Assembly: GCA_903889905.1 (NCBI GenBank)
Contig: CAISZI010000032.1
Location: 1 to 34,405 of the forward strand
Reading direction: 5' to 3'
Length of the DNA stretch: 34,405 bases
DNA from: Candidatus Wirthbacteria bacterium
Lineage (GTDB): Bacteria; Patescibacteriota; CG2-30-54-11
Each line of letters starts with the position of its first letter. Within the stretch, counting starts at the first letter, position 1. The notes under the pieces are model-generated. The model was given only the letters and a program-made list of their open reading frames with translations, ran no database searches and was not told the DNA's origin. Of this stretch, positions 8,932 through 15,990 are shown piece by piece. The position numbers were made by a program, and so were the translations under genes.

Positions 8932-9942
8932 TTACTTGCTATGGATATATTCGACTAAGTCGACGAGGCGGTTGGAGTAGCCCCATTCATTGTCGTACCA
9001 GGAGATGACTTTGACCAGATTGCCTTGAACCACAAAGGTGGACATGAGGTCGGCGATGCTGGAGAGTTTGTTGCCTTTCATGTCGATGCTCACGAGTGGT
9101 TCGTCGGTATAGCCGAGAATGCCTTTGAGCTCGCCATCAGCGGCTTTGCGGATGACGGCGTTAACTTCTTCGACGGTGGTGTCTTTGCTTACCAGCGCGA
9201 CCAAATCAACCACCGAGACGGTGGGCGTGGGGACACGGATGGAGAAGCCATCGATTTTGCCTTTGAGCTCGGGCAGCACTTTTCCCACAGCCACGGCAGC
9301 GCCGGTGGTGGTGGGGATCATGGACAAGGCAGCGGCACGGGCGCGGCGCAGATCTTTGTGTGGTGCGTCCTGGAGTACCTGATCCATAGTGTAGGCGTGC
9401 ACGGTGGTCATGGTGGCTTTTTGGATACCAAAGGCTTCGTGGATGACCTTGGCGATCGGAGCCAGGCAGTTGGTGGTACAGGAGGCGTTGGAGAGGATGT
9501 TGTGTTTGGCGCTGTCGTATTCCTTTTCGTTGACGCCGAGCACGATCGTCAGGTCTTCACCTTTGGCCGGAGCCGAGATGATGACTTTCTTGGCGCCTGC
9601 GGTGCGGTGCATTTCGGCTTTGTCTTTGTCGGTGAATCTACCCGTGGATTCGATCACATAATCGATGTTCATGTCTTTCCAAGGCAGCAGTGTCGGGTCT
9701 TTCTGGGCGGTGATTTTGAGTTCATGGCCATCGATAACTATCACATCGGTGCCCTTGGTGGTGACGGTGCCGGGATAAGTGCCGAAACTGGAATCGTATT
9801 TAAACAAATGGGCGAGGGTTTTGACATCCATCAGGTCATTGGCAGCCACGAGGTCGATGTCGCGCTTGTTTTCGAGGATGATGCGTGCCACCTGGCGGCC
9901 GATGCGTCCGAAACCATTAATGGCGATACGGGGTTTAGCCAT
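8932..9942 (-). CDS. gap: Glyceraldehyde-3-phosphate dehydrogenase
   Basis: NAD-linked glycolytic enzyme converting glyceraldehyde-3-phosphate to 1,3-bisphosphoglycerate, the substrate of the pgk product three genes downstream. The N-terminal Rossmann motif INGFGRIGR is at residues 8-16. The catalytic SNASCTTNC motif puts the nucleophile at Cys155, with the paired His at ~182 (TVHAYT). A conserved [11 protein letters not shown] lies near the C-terminus. At 336 residues it has the normal length. The start at 9942 is chosen over an upstream in-frame ATG at 9987, because AAAGGAG at 9950-9956 is 7 nt upstream and [10 protein letters not shown] is the expected N-terminus. It is the first gene of a four-gene operon. 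Confidence 0.96.
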   Translation of the reverse strand: MAKPRIAINGFGRIGRQVARIILENKRDIDLVAANDLMDVKTLAHLFKYDSSFGTYPGTVTTKGTDVIVIDGHELKITAQKDPTLLPWKDMNIDYVIESTGRFTDKDKAEMHRTAGAKKVIISAPAKGEDLTIVLGVNEKEYDSAKHNILSNASCTTNCLAPIAKVIHEAFGIQKATMTTVHAYTMDQVLQDAPHKDLRRARAAALSMIPTTTGAAVAVGKVLPELKGKIDGFSIRVPTPTVSVVDLVALVSKDTTVEEVNAVIRKAADGELKGILGYTDEPLVSIDMKGNKLSSIADLMSTFVVQGNLVKVISWYDNEWGYSNRLVDLVEYIHSK

Positions 9943-9972
9943 GACTGAGCTCCTTTGCTGTTGATATAAATA

Positions 9973-10001
9973 ACTAAAATTGACCAAATCATTGTAGTCA
10001 A
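9973..10001 (-). promoter_or_regulatory. Candidate sigma70-type promoter for the gap operon
   Basis: On the minus strand TTGACT (rc of 9996-10001) is followed after 17 bp by TTTAGT (rc of 9973-9978), about 30 bp before the gap start codon. The -35 is good and the -10 weak. Confidence 0.45.
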
Positions 10002-10037
10002 GTTGACTGCTGCTGTAAAGCGGGAAGGGCCGGCAAA

Positions 10038-10349
10038 CTAGCCGCGGGCAGCCATGTAATGCTGCACATACTGGACGATTTTGCCAATGAAATTGCCGAT
10101 CAGCGGCAGTCCGCCCAAAAAAGTCAGGATTGACAGCACCAGCGCGATCAATACCGTGGAGCCGATGACAAACCCAAAGCCCTGCGAGAGTCCAGCCAGA
10201 AAGTAATTAATGATCAGGGGATGCTTGTGATCGCGGCTGCGGACATAGCGGTCAAAGTTAATGCGCTCGAGCCAGGCCGCAAAGCGGCTGATCTGCTCGA
10301 CATCGGTGTGGGTGAGTTCTGGTGCGGGCTTGGTTTTGGTGTTGGGCAA
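10038..10349 (-). CDS. Small DUF5665-like membrane protein
   Basis: 103 residues. A charged N-terminal half ([19 protein letters not shown]...) is followed by a hydrophobic region (~50-90) holding one long or two short membrane helices rich in Gly, Val and Leu. It resembles the uncharacterised DUF5665 family, recalled rather than searched. The start is TTG at 10349; an in-frame TGA lies a few codons upstream, so no longer form exists. A consensus-like promoter precedes it at 10383-10411. It is followed by gap on the same strand with a separate promoter. No function can be assigned. Confidence 0.65.
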   Translation of the reverse strand: MPNTKTKPAPELTHTDVEQISRFAAWLERINFDRYVRSRDHKHPLIINYFLAGLSQGFGFVIGSTVLIALVLSILTFLGGLPLIGNFIGKIVQYVQHYMAARG

Positions 10350-10382
10350 GGGTGATCTTTTGGCTCAAAATAAGACACCGCG

Positions 10383-10411
10383 AGCATAACACGGGGGCCT
10401 ATTGGCGGCAA
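10383..10411 (-). promoter_or_regulatory. Promoter for the DUF5665-like gene
   Basis: Minus-strand TTGCCG (rc of 10406-10411), 17-bp spacer, TATGCT (rc of 10383-10388). It is placed ~35 bp before the TTG start of the small membrane protein gene. Confidence 0.5.
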
Positions 10412-10492
10412 GGAGACAGAACCGCACTTTCAGTATAGAACTAGGCTATGGAGAACAGGTGAAGGAGGCGAATTGCGGACGTTGTGACACTA

Positions 10493-10521
10493 TTGGTCGG
10501 AAAGCAAACTGGCGGTATAAT
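10493..10521 (+). promoter_or_regulatory. Promoter driving the structured leader RNA
   Basis: TTGGTC at 10493-10498, 17-bp spacer, perfect TATAAT at 10516-10521. Transcription would start near 10528, directly before the first hairpin of the structured region. It is one of the best promoters in the window. Confidence 0.65.
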
Positions 10522-10529
10522 TAAACATA

Positions 10530-10716
10530 CCACAGCAATGTGGTTGAATTCGGCACCTTTACAAGTGCACATCGCAAGTCACATGCCAGCCATTGCGGCT
10601 AGTGCATGGGATGGGCGGTGTTGTTATATAAGCACCACTTAATGCGGCGGGGGGCTACGGGTTTGTCAGTTTGGCAAGTCCGTCGCCCCCCGTCGGAAAC
10701 AGAAGAACTCGGGGGG
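10530..10716 (+). ncRNA. Hairpin-dense leader or small RNA with two mutually exclusive GC stems
   Basis: This fills most of the 382-bp gap 10350-10731. Successive stem-loops on the + strand are: 10530-10543 (5 bp, GCAA tetraloop); 10553-10568 (GCAC/GTGC); 10582-10608 (CATGC/GCATG plus AGCC/GGCT); 10617-10636 (6 bp with one G-U). Next is a long stem at 10649-10691: seven G-C-rich pairs, one mismatch, then nine pairs including two G-U, with a 9-nt loop. The C run of this stem (10686-10692) can instead pair perfectly with 10710-10716. That pairing would form a stem ending 6 nt before the Shine-Dalgarno of the small gene at 10732. This is the layout of a riboswitch or attenuator. It does not match tmRNA, RNase P, SRP or 6S signatures that I know. 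The remaining bases 10412-10492 show nothing clear. Confidence 0.5.
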
Positions 10717-10731
10717 GTAAGCAGGAGAAAA

Positions 10732-10899
10732 ATGAAGAATCGGAGAGGATGGGCACTGGTGGCAGTGCTCATGGCCACCGTGTTCCTGGCCTGTGTACTC
10801 TGGGCCACGAACACGGTGGGTGACCACACCATTCCATCCTTAGCGGGTGGAGTGGCATTTCTGGGTTGCGTAATTGCAACTCAGAAAATATTTTCCTGA
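10732..10899 (+). CDS. Putative 55-residue two-TM peptide
   Basis: Short frame beginning MKNRRGW, with AGGAG (10723-10727) 4 nt upstream of the ATG. Two hydrophobic segments (~7-25 and ~34-52) are joined by a short polar turn (NTVGDHT), giving a small hairpin membrane protein. A longer in-frame reading from 10606 is possible, but it would translate the structured leader and looks unlike protein. The gene sits behind its own promoter and leader and ahead of a terminator-like hairpin. It is not a family I recognise; a false small ORF remains possible. Confidence 0.45.
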   Translation: MKNRRGWALVAVLMATVFLACVLWATNTVGDHTIPSLAGGVAFLGCVIATQKIFS

Positions 10900-10911
10900 G
10901 CAATCCGCGAG

Positions 10912-10935
10912 AAAAGCATCTGAAATGGTGCTTTT
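10912..10935 (+). terminator. Terminator-like hairpin after the small membrane peptide
   Basis: AAAAGCATC (10912-10920) pairs with GGTGCTTTT (10927-10935) over nine pairs with one G-U and a 6-nt loop. The T run is inside the stem, so termination may be weak. Confidence 0.45.
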
Positions 10936-10970
10936 CATTGTCCAAATTTAGCCGGTTTGCGCAGGTTGGC

Positions 10971-10998
10971 TTTACATCGAAGGCAGATTTGGTAAACT
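10971..10998 (+). promoter_or_regulatory. Promoter for the carbonic-anhydrase-like gene
   Basis: TTTACA at 10971-10976, 16-bp spacer, TAAACT at 10993-10998 with a TG extension before the -10. The ATG of the downstream gene lies 34 bp after the -10. Confidence 0.5.
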
Positions 10999-11031
10999 CT
11001 GAGGCGGTTAGGAATTATTTAAGGACAAGCT

Positions 11032-12165
11032 ATGACAGAAACGGAAGGGAGCAGCATGCATACTGTTGATAATCAAGAAATTCACGATGCAATGATTTTT
11101 GACCAAGGCTCGCAGCGCGAGATTGAGGCGATTGCCTATGACGATATTGGTGGCAAGGTTCGCGAGTTGCTGGATGTGCACTTTAGGGGTGCCCACCAGT
11201 TTCATTTGGCGCACCAACTGGAACTGGCTCAGGAGTTGATTAAAACCGAAAAAGACCAGCGGCCGAACCGGATGATTTTCCTTAAATTTGCCTGCGCCGA
11301 TTCGCGGGACGTGCCGTACACACTTAATACCGGCGATAACCTGGTGATTACCATTCCCTTTGCCGGGCAATGCCTTGATGAAAGTTTTGATTTTGGTGAA
11401 ATCAAGGCGCTGCTACCCAAAATCAATGGCATCATCATGGAAGGGCATGAGGATTGCGGTGCCTGCAATGCCGCTGCGGCTGCTGCAAAACAGGGCGGCC
11501 ACCAACCCGCGGGGTCGCTGGCCGAACTGGTACACAATGTTGAGACAAAGCCGGTTCCTAACGTCCTGCTTCAATTGGAAACTATTCGGAAGGCATTGGG
11601 TCCCGACGCATTACATGAAAATGGCGTTGCTCTGATACCGGCGATGAACTACATCTACCATGATGAGCACCCGCGTGAATTGATGCCGGATTTTGCTGAT
11701 GTGAACGATTTATCCGATGAACGGGTGATCAAGGCAATTGAAACCTACAAACGGATGATCGCAGCCGGGCCTGATGACAATGCGGCCGCCGAGCATGGGC
11801 AGCACCCACCGGTATTATTTATGGATGGGCTTAGCGTATCCGAGCAACTCGAACGTGGTATTGGCAGTGTGCATGAATTACTGGGACTGTTGGAAAAAGG
11901 CCAGGTATTCAAGGACAAATGGAACCCCGAAGACCCGGCTTCAGTGGCTTCTGCGGTCTACATCTTGTCACCGCATGGCGAACATCCTTCCAGCATCCGC
12001 CAGATCGTTGCTTCAGCTGCAAGTGAAGAAGCCTTGCGTGTCAAAATGGCCGCTTTTTACCAAAATTCTGAAATCAGTACCTTGATTGCCGGGATGGAAA
12101 TCCTTGGCGTCGTGGTCAAAGACGATGCGACAATTGACCAGGAACATCTGTTGCAGGCTGTCTAA
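11032..12165 (+). CDS. Beta-carbonic-anhydrase-like zinc protein with long C-terminal extension
   Basis: Residues ~80-150 carry the zinc-site pattern of beta-class carbonic anhydrases. ACADSR gives Cys88 with the Asp90-Arg92 dyad, and GHEDCGAC gives His139 and Cys142. The family reaction is reversible hydration of CO2 to bicarbonate. The protein is 377 residues against ~200-230 for ordinary members. It has a long helical C-terminal region (~200-377), with an acidic linker containing PDFADVNDLSDE, and no signal peptide. Core spacing is also unusual, so it may have another substrate or a regulatory role. AAGG at 11021-11024 lies 7 nt before the ATG. The stop overlaps the stop of the convergent metallopeptidase gene by 4 nt. 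The zinc motif is clear; the activity is not. Confidence 0.65.
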   Translation: MTETEGSSMHTVDNQEIHDAMIFDQGSQREIEAIAYDDIGGKVRELLDVHFRGAHQFHLAHQLELAQELIKTEKDQRPNRMIFLKFACADSRDVPYTLNTGDNLVITIPFAGQCLDESFDFGEIKALLPKINGIIMEGHEDCGACNAAAAAAKQGGHQPAGSLAELVHNVETKPVPNVLLQLETIRKALGPDALHENGVALIPAMNYIYHDEHPRELMPDFADVNDLSDERVIKAIETYKRMIAAGPDDNAAAEHGQHPPVLFMDGLSVSEQLERGIGSVHELLGLLEKGQVFKDKWNPEDPASVASAVYILSPHGEHPSSIRQIVASAASEEALRVKMAAFYQNSEISTLIAGMEILGVVVKDDATIDQEHLLQAV

Positions 12166-12908
12166 TACTGGTGCAATTGCTTCCTGAACTTGTCGAACTC
12201 CGGCATGAACTTGCGGACCAATGCCCAAAATCGTTTGCCGTGGTTCATGTGCTGCAGGTGGCAGAGTTCGTGGATACAGACGTAGGCAAGCAGTTCGGTG
12301 GGCAGGAATAACAGTCTGGAAGATATATTGATATTGCCGTTTGCGGCACACGAGCCCCAGCGGCTTTTTTGTTCGCGAAAAGTAACACGATTAAGTTTGC
12401 CCGAACGCAGCGTGGCACGATTGAGGCCCAGCATGAATTCCTCCAACACTGGCTGGTAAACTTGGGCAAGCTCGCGGCGGACGGTTTGCTGGATTTGGGT
12501 GGTGAGCCTGGCGGTGGGACTAGCGGGCGCGGAGACAGTGATGGCCTGATCTTTGATGCGAATACTGGGTGTCGGTTTGGTCGACGCCTTGACGTGCAGC
12601 ATATAACGTCTGCCCCAGGTGTTGAGCACTGCGCCATCTTCCAGGGCAAATTCCCACGGTTTGGGCTGTTGCTCTTCAATCCTTTTGCTGATGCGGTCCA
12701 CCAGGCTGCGAATGTGCTCTTCGCGTTGCTTGCTGGTCAGGAATTGCGACAGCCGTAGTATAACTTTGCCATCTTTGATCACGGCAGAGGAGTTTTTTTT
12801 GGGTAACAAATAGACTTCGACCGGATACGTATTGCCGGCGCGCTGCACCGTGGTCGTGAGGTAGAGGATTGGTTTGGCCCGTGAAGACGCCTTTTTGGTC
12901 CGAAACAT
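12162..12908 (-). CDS. YgjP-like (DUF45/M48-type) metallopeptidase
   Basis: 248 residues. The C-terminal part holds KSRWGSC, then HELCH at 213-217 and a third His at ~223 (MNHGKRFW), a gluzincin-type zinc site as in YgjP/WLM-SprT-like proteins. Residues 1-~110 form a predicted beta-rich N-terminal part typical of the family (ILYLTTTVQRAG..., later the INxWGxR-type NTWGRRYML). The start at 12908 is preferred over a longer frame to 12998, which would only overlap lysS. The ATG follows the lysS stop by one base, so the gene is probably translated by coupling from lysS. YgjP substrates are poorly known; proteolysis is inferred from the motif. Confidence 0.8.
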   Translation of the reverse strand: MFRTKKASSRAKPILYLTTTVQRAGNTYPVEVYLLPKKNSSAVIKDGKVILRLSQFLTSKQREEHIRSLVDRISKRIEEQQPKPWEFALEDGAVLNTWGRRYMLHVKASTKPTPSIRIKDQAITVSAPASPTARLTTQIQQTVRRELAQVYQPVLEEFMLGLNRATLRSGKLNRVTFREQKSRWGSCAANGNINISSRLLFLPTELLAYVCIHELCHLQHMNHGKRFWALVRKFMPEFDKFRKQLHQY

Positions 12909-12909
12909 T

Positions 12910-15099
12910 TTATAACCCCAGTTCTCCGGCGTTCTGTTGCATGGCGGTGAGGACATTCTGGACATGCTGCTCGAGTGTGATGCCCAGCATGGCAGCACCG
13001 GTGGTGATGTCTTCGCGGTTCACGTTGCGGGCAAAGGCTTTGTCTTTCATCTTTTTGAGCACGGATTTGACTTCCACCGAGGCCACTTTTTTGTCCGGTC
13101 TGACGTAGGTGACAGCAGTGATGAAGCCGCAGAGCTCGTCCGAGGCAAAGAGCGCCTTGTCCATCTGGCTGAGTTGTGGGATGCCAAAGACGGAGCCGTG
13201 ACAGGCAATGGCCTGCGGAATGGCGGGATCGACGTTCATGTCTTGCAATTTTTTGACAATCACCTTGGGATGCTCGGCGGGGTAAGCCTCGTAGTCGGCA
13301 TCATGCAGGAGGCCAGCAATCGTCCAGGTGGCTTCGTCGCCACCCAGTTGCTTGGCATAGAATTTCATGGCGGTTTCGACAGTGCGCGCGTGTTTGATCA
13401 GGGCGGGATTTTTGGTCAGAGAGTTGAGCAGGGCCAATGCATCGGGGCGAGAGATGACGGTGAAGGGGCCGGTGGGGGGAGGTGAATTATCTGGTTGGTT
13501 GGCATCTGCCGTAGCGGCAACCCTCGCGGTTGCCTCAGCGGGGATGGCAGGGGCAAGCCTTGCCACTACGGGATTAGGATCGGGTTCTGCTTTACCATGT
13601 GCGGGATTGGGATCGAATTCGGTTTTATTCACCACTGGTTTCATGATTGGAAACAAGATCACCTCGCGGATGTTGTCGGTGTTGGTAAAGGTCATGACCA
13701 GACGGTCAATACCAATGCCGATGCCACCCAAAGGCGGAAGTCCATATTCCATGGCTTCCAAAAAGTCTTCGTCCGTGGGTTGCGCTTCGTCGTCACCAGA
13801 CTGCATGTTGCGTTGTTCGTTTTCGAACCGTTCGCGTTGTTCAATGGCCGAGACGATCTCGCTCCAGCCATCACCGATTTCGCGGCCGCCGATGTAGCAT
13901 TCGAAACGTTCCACCAGTTCGGGATTGTCGCGATGTTCCTTGGAAAGCGGGCTCACGTCGCGAGGATAGTCGATGATCCAGATCGGATTGATCAGCTGAT
14001 GCGCGACCAGTTTGTCGAACAATGCAAAGACCTTTTGGCCAAGAGAACCTTGGCCTTTGACAGTAATTTTACGATTGTTTAATTCTGCGTTGATCTGATC
14101 ATCGGTCATTTTGTCCACATCGAGCTGGGTATATTGCAAGATGGCTTGTTTGAGCGGGAGCCGTTGCCACTTAGCGGAGAGGTCGATGACGCCATCCTGG
14201 TAGGGGATTTCTTCCTTGCCGTAGAGATCGCGGGCAATAAACTTGTACATGGCTTCGGCCGTGTCCATCATGATGTGGTAGTCGGCATAGGCTTCGTACC
14301 ATTCGATCATCGTAAATTCGGGGTTATGCGACAGGTCTACGCCTTCGTTGCGGAAGTTGCGGGCAATTTCAAAAACGCGTTCGATGCCGCCGACCACCAG
14401 CCGTTTGAGGTAGAGTTCGGGCGCTATGCGCAGGTACATGTCCATGTCAAAGGCGTTGATGTGGGTTTGAAATGGCTTAGCATTGGTGCCACCATAGAGG
14501 ACTTGCAGGACGGGTGTCTCCACTTCGACAAAGTTCTTGCGCGTGAGGAAGTCACGGACGAGTTGAATGATGCGAGCGCGTTGGATAAATGTCTTTTTGA
14601 CTTCGGGGTTGAGCAGCAGGTCGATATAACGTTTGCGATGGCGCAGTTCCGTGTCCTTGAGGCCGTACCATTCGGACGGCAGTGCCCGCAGTGCCTTGGC
14701 CAAAATACGAAAATCGTGCACCTTGAGCGTCGGTTCGCCGGTATGTGTTGTAAAAACGTGACCCGTGACTTCAATAAAGTCGCCCAGATCGTACAGGGTT
14801 AAACTCTTAAACCGGTCTTCACCGATTTCGTCTTTTTTGAAATACACTTGGAGCCGCGTACTCATATCTTCGATTTGCATAAAACAGGATCCACCATGCG
14901 GTCGGATAGCACGAATGCGGCCGGCGACTACCAGCGTTTTGGAATCAGCCAGAAATTGATCAAATTGGTCTTTGACCGTTTGCAAGTCGCAGGTACGGTC
15001 GCTACGGTAAGCGTAAGGATTCTGGCCCATGTCCTTGAATTGCTGCACTTTGAGCTTGCGATTGTGGAGCAGTTCGGTTTCGGGGGAGGTTTCGCTCAT
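12910..15099 (-). CDS. lysS: Lysyl-tRNA synthetase (class II) fused to an HD-domain
   Basis: Charges tRNA-Lys. The N-terminal anticodon-binding OB fold includes VVAGRIRAIRPHG. Class II motif 2 is FEIARNFRNEGVD and motif 3 is GIGIGIDRLVM, near residue ~475. The normal synthetase ends at ~490 of 729. A linker (~491-545), Pro/Ala-rich and partly encoded by a palindromic repeat, leads to an HD-superfamily domain (~546-729). Its metal-binding residues are His570, His599-Asp600 (LLHDAD), His634 and Asp654. HD domains are metal-dependent phosphohydrolases acting on nucleotides. Fusion to a tRNA synthetase suggests hydrolysis of a nucleotide made or sensed by LysRS, such as Ap4A or (p)ppGpp, but that is inference. 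AAGGAAA lies before the ATG at 15099, and promoter elements are at 15130-15157. Confidence 0.93.
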   Translation of the reverse strand: MSETSPETELLHNRKLKVQQFKDMGQNPYAYRSDRTCDLQTVKDQFDQFLADSKTLVVAGRIRAIRPHGGSCFMQIEDMSTRLQVYFKKDEIGEDRFKSLTLYDLGDFIEVTGHVFTTHTGEPTLKVHDFRILAKALRALPSEWYGLKDTELRHRKRYIDLLLNPEVKKTFIQRARIIQLVRDFLTRKNFVEVETPVLQVLYGGTNAKPFQTHINAFDMDMYLRIAPELYLKRLVVGGIERVFEIARNFRNEGVDLSHNPEFTMIEWYEAYADYHIMMDTAEAMYKFIARDLYGKEEIPYQDGVIDLSAKWQRLPLKQAILQYTQLDVDKMTDDQINAELNNRKITVKGQGSLGQKVFALFDKLVAHQLINPIWIIDYPRDVSPLSKEHRDNPELVERFECYIGGREIGDGWSEIVSAIEQRERFENEQRNMQSGDDEAQPTDEDFLEAMEYGLPPLGGIGIGIDRLVMTFTNTDNIREVILFPIMKPVVNKTEFDPNPAHGKAEPDPNPVVARLAPAIPAEATARVAATADANQPDNSPPPTGPFTVISRPDALALLNSLTKNPALIKHARTVETAMKFYAKQLGGDEATWTIAGLLHDADYEAYPAEHPKVIVKKLQDMNVDPAIPQAIACHGSVFGIPQLSQMDKALFASDELCGFITAVTYVRPDKKVASVEVKSVLKKMKDKAFARNVNREDITTGAAMLGITLEQHVQNVLTAMQQNAGELGL
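13509..13571. repeat. Palindromic repeat element inside the lysS coding sequence
   Basis: Outer arms at 13509-13520 and 13560-13571 are complementary at 11 of 12 bases. Inside, 13516-13522 and 13528-13534 form a perfect 7-bp stem with a 5-nt loop, and 13552-13564 holds a smaller one. The element keeps the reading frame and encodes about residues 510-531 of LysS, an Ala/Arg/Pro-rich part of the linker. It looks like a REP-type element that landed in a tolerant linker. Confidence 0.65.
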
Positions 15100-15129
15100 T
15101 GATGTTTCCTTGTGATGGAATGTGCCACT

Positions 15130-15157
15130 ATTATAATGATTCTCGCAAAGATGTCAT
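15130..15157 (-). promoter_or_regulatory. Promoter for lysS
   Basis: Minus-strand ATGACA (rc of 15152-15157), 16-bp spacer, perfect TATAAT (rc of 15130-15135). The lysS ATG lies ~30 bp downstream. Confidence 0.6.
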
Positions 15158-15189
15158 TAGAAGTTGTTTTTTTGCAAATAATTTTTACC

Positions 15190-15274
15190 GATGTCATGCC
15201 GAGCTTAACTCGGCATCTCGTATCGTCAAAGCCTTTATATAAAGAAGATGCCGAGTTAAGCTCGGCATGACATC
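15190..15274. repeat. Perfect 29-bp inverted repeat, each arm itself a palindrome
   Basis: 15190-15218 is the exact reverse complement of 15246-15274, separated by 27 bp. Each arm also contains an 8-bp hairpin (ATGCCGAG / CTCGGCAT around a CTTAA or TTAAG centre). The element fills the 209-bp space between the 3' end of greA and the lysS promoter, and has the layout of a REP/BIME pair. When read from greA the first hairpin is followed by a T-rich stretch, so it may also end greA transcripts. Nothing else except the lysS promoter is visible in this gap. Confidence 0.85.
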
Positions 15275-15308
15275 TTCATATGGCATCTATATGTAGAACA
15301 AGGAAAGT

Positions 15309-15785
15309 TTACGAGATTTTAAGTACGTCAACTTCTTTGACGCCACCGGGAGTGGGTACTTTAACTTTGTCGCCTTCTTTGTGCCCCAGAAGAGCGTTGC
15401 CCAATGGGGAAGCGTTAGAAATTTTGCCCTTGAGCGGATCACTTTCGGCGGTACCGACGATGGTGTAGGTTTGTTCTTTGAGTTTGGGATCCATGATTTC
15501 AACGGTGGAACCAATCTGCACGATTTTTTTGCCGGCGATCGATTTGTGGCTATCGATAATGACGGCGTTGGCGATCATTTTTTCAAGTTGCGAGATGCGG
15601 CCTTCGATAAAGGCCTGTTGATTTTTGGCATTTTCGTACTCGGCGTTTTCACTGAGGTCGCCGTATTCGCGGGCCTTTTGGATGGCATCGGCGATTTCGA
15701 GGCGTTTCACGGTGGTCATGTGTTCATATTCTTTTTTGAGGTCTTCGAGGCCTTTGTGCGTCAGGTACACTTGTTCTTCGGCCAT
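15309..15785 (-). CDS. greA: Transcription elongation factor GreA
   Basis: Rescues backtracked RNA polymerase by stimulating cleavage of the transcript's 3' end through the secondary channel. 158 residues, the normal length. The N-terminal coiled coil (~1-75) carries the acidic tip YGDLSENAEY with Asp43 and Glu46, which hold the second catalytic Mg2+. The C-terminal FKBP-like domain has the ending typical of the family (SPLGNALLGHKEGDKV). CTGGAG precedes the ATG. It has its own strong promoter at 15849-15877 and is separated from lysS by a palindromic repeat. Confidence 0.97.
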   Translation of the reverse strand: MAEEQVYLTHKGLEDLKKEYEHMTTVKRLEIADAIQKAREYGDLSENAEYENAKNQQAFIEGRISQLEKMIANAVIIDSHKSIAGKKIVQIGSTVEIMDPKLKEQTYTIVGTAESDPLKGKISNASPLGNALLGHKEGDKVKVPTPGGVKEVDVLKIS

Positions 15786-15848
15786 TGCTAACTCCAGTTT
15801 AAAGTAGACAAATTAAATCAGCCGTAAAGGCTGGATTTCAATGCCGCT

Positions 15849-15877
15849 ATTTTAGAGAAACGTCTGCACACTGTCAA
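15849..15877 (-). promoter_or_regulatory. Strong sigma70-type promoter for greA
   Basis: Minus-strand consensus TTGACA (rc of 15872-15877), 17-bp spacer, TAAAAT (rc of 15849-15854). The ~60-nt leader holds a small hairpin (15819-15823 with 15829-15833) before the Shine-Dalgarno, with flanking AAATC/GATTT bases that extend the stem. Confidence 0.75.
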
Positions 15878-15934
15878 GAAAGTGTTTTAGGCTGTGTTTT
15901 AGGCTGTCTGATGAGCTTTTGGGCTACCCATGGC

Positions 15935-15964
15935 TTGCGTCAAGTCTGCGGGCAATGCTAAAGT
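15935..15964 (+). promoter_or_regulatory. Weak candidate promoter for rsmI operon
   Basis: TTGCGT at 15935-15940, 18-bp spacer, TAAAGT at 15959-15964 with an upstream TG extension. It lies just before the rsmI ribosome-binding site, so the leader would be short. Confidence 0.35.
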
Positions 15965-15990
15965 AAGCAAAGACATTTATGGAGGCGAGC

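Noticed and set aside
9025-9948. 307-residue open frame on the + strand
   Set aside because: It is antisense to gap, Gly/His/Phe-rich as expected of a mirror frame, with no ribosome-binding site. gap itself has full catalytic motifs.
10530-10716. tmRNA, RNase P, 6S or SRP RNA
   Set aside because: I looked for the tmRNA acceptor ends and tag, the RNase P GAGGAAAGTCC-type core and the SRP GGAAG loop, and found none.
10606-10899. 97-residue frame including the 55-residue peptide
   Set aside because: Its first 42 codons would run through the strong hairpins of the leader and have no Shine-Dalgarno; the internal ATG at 10732 does.
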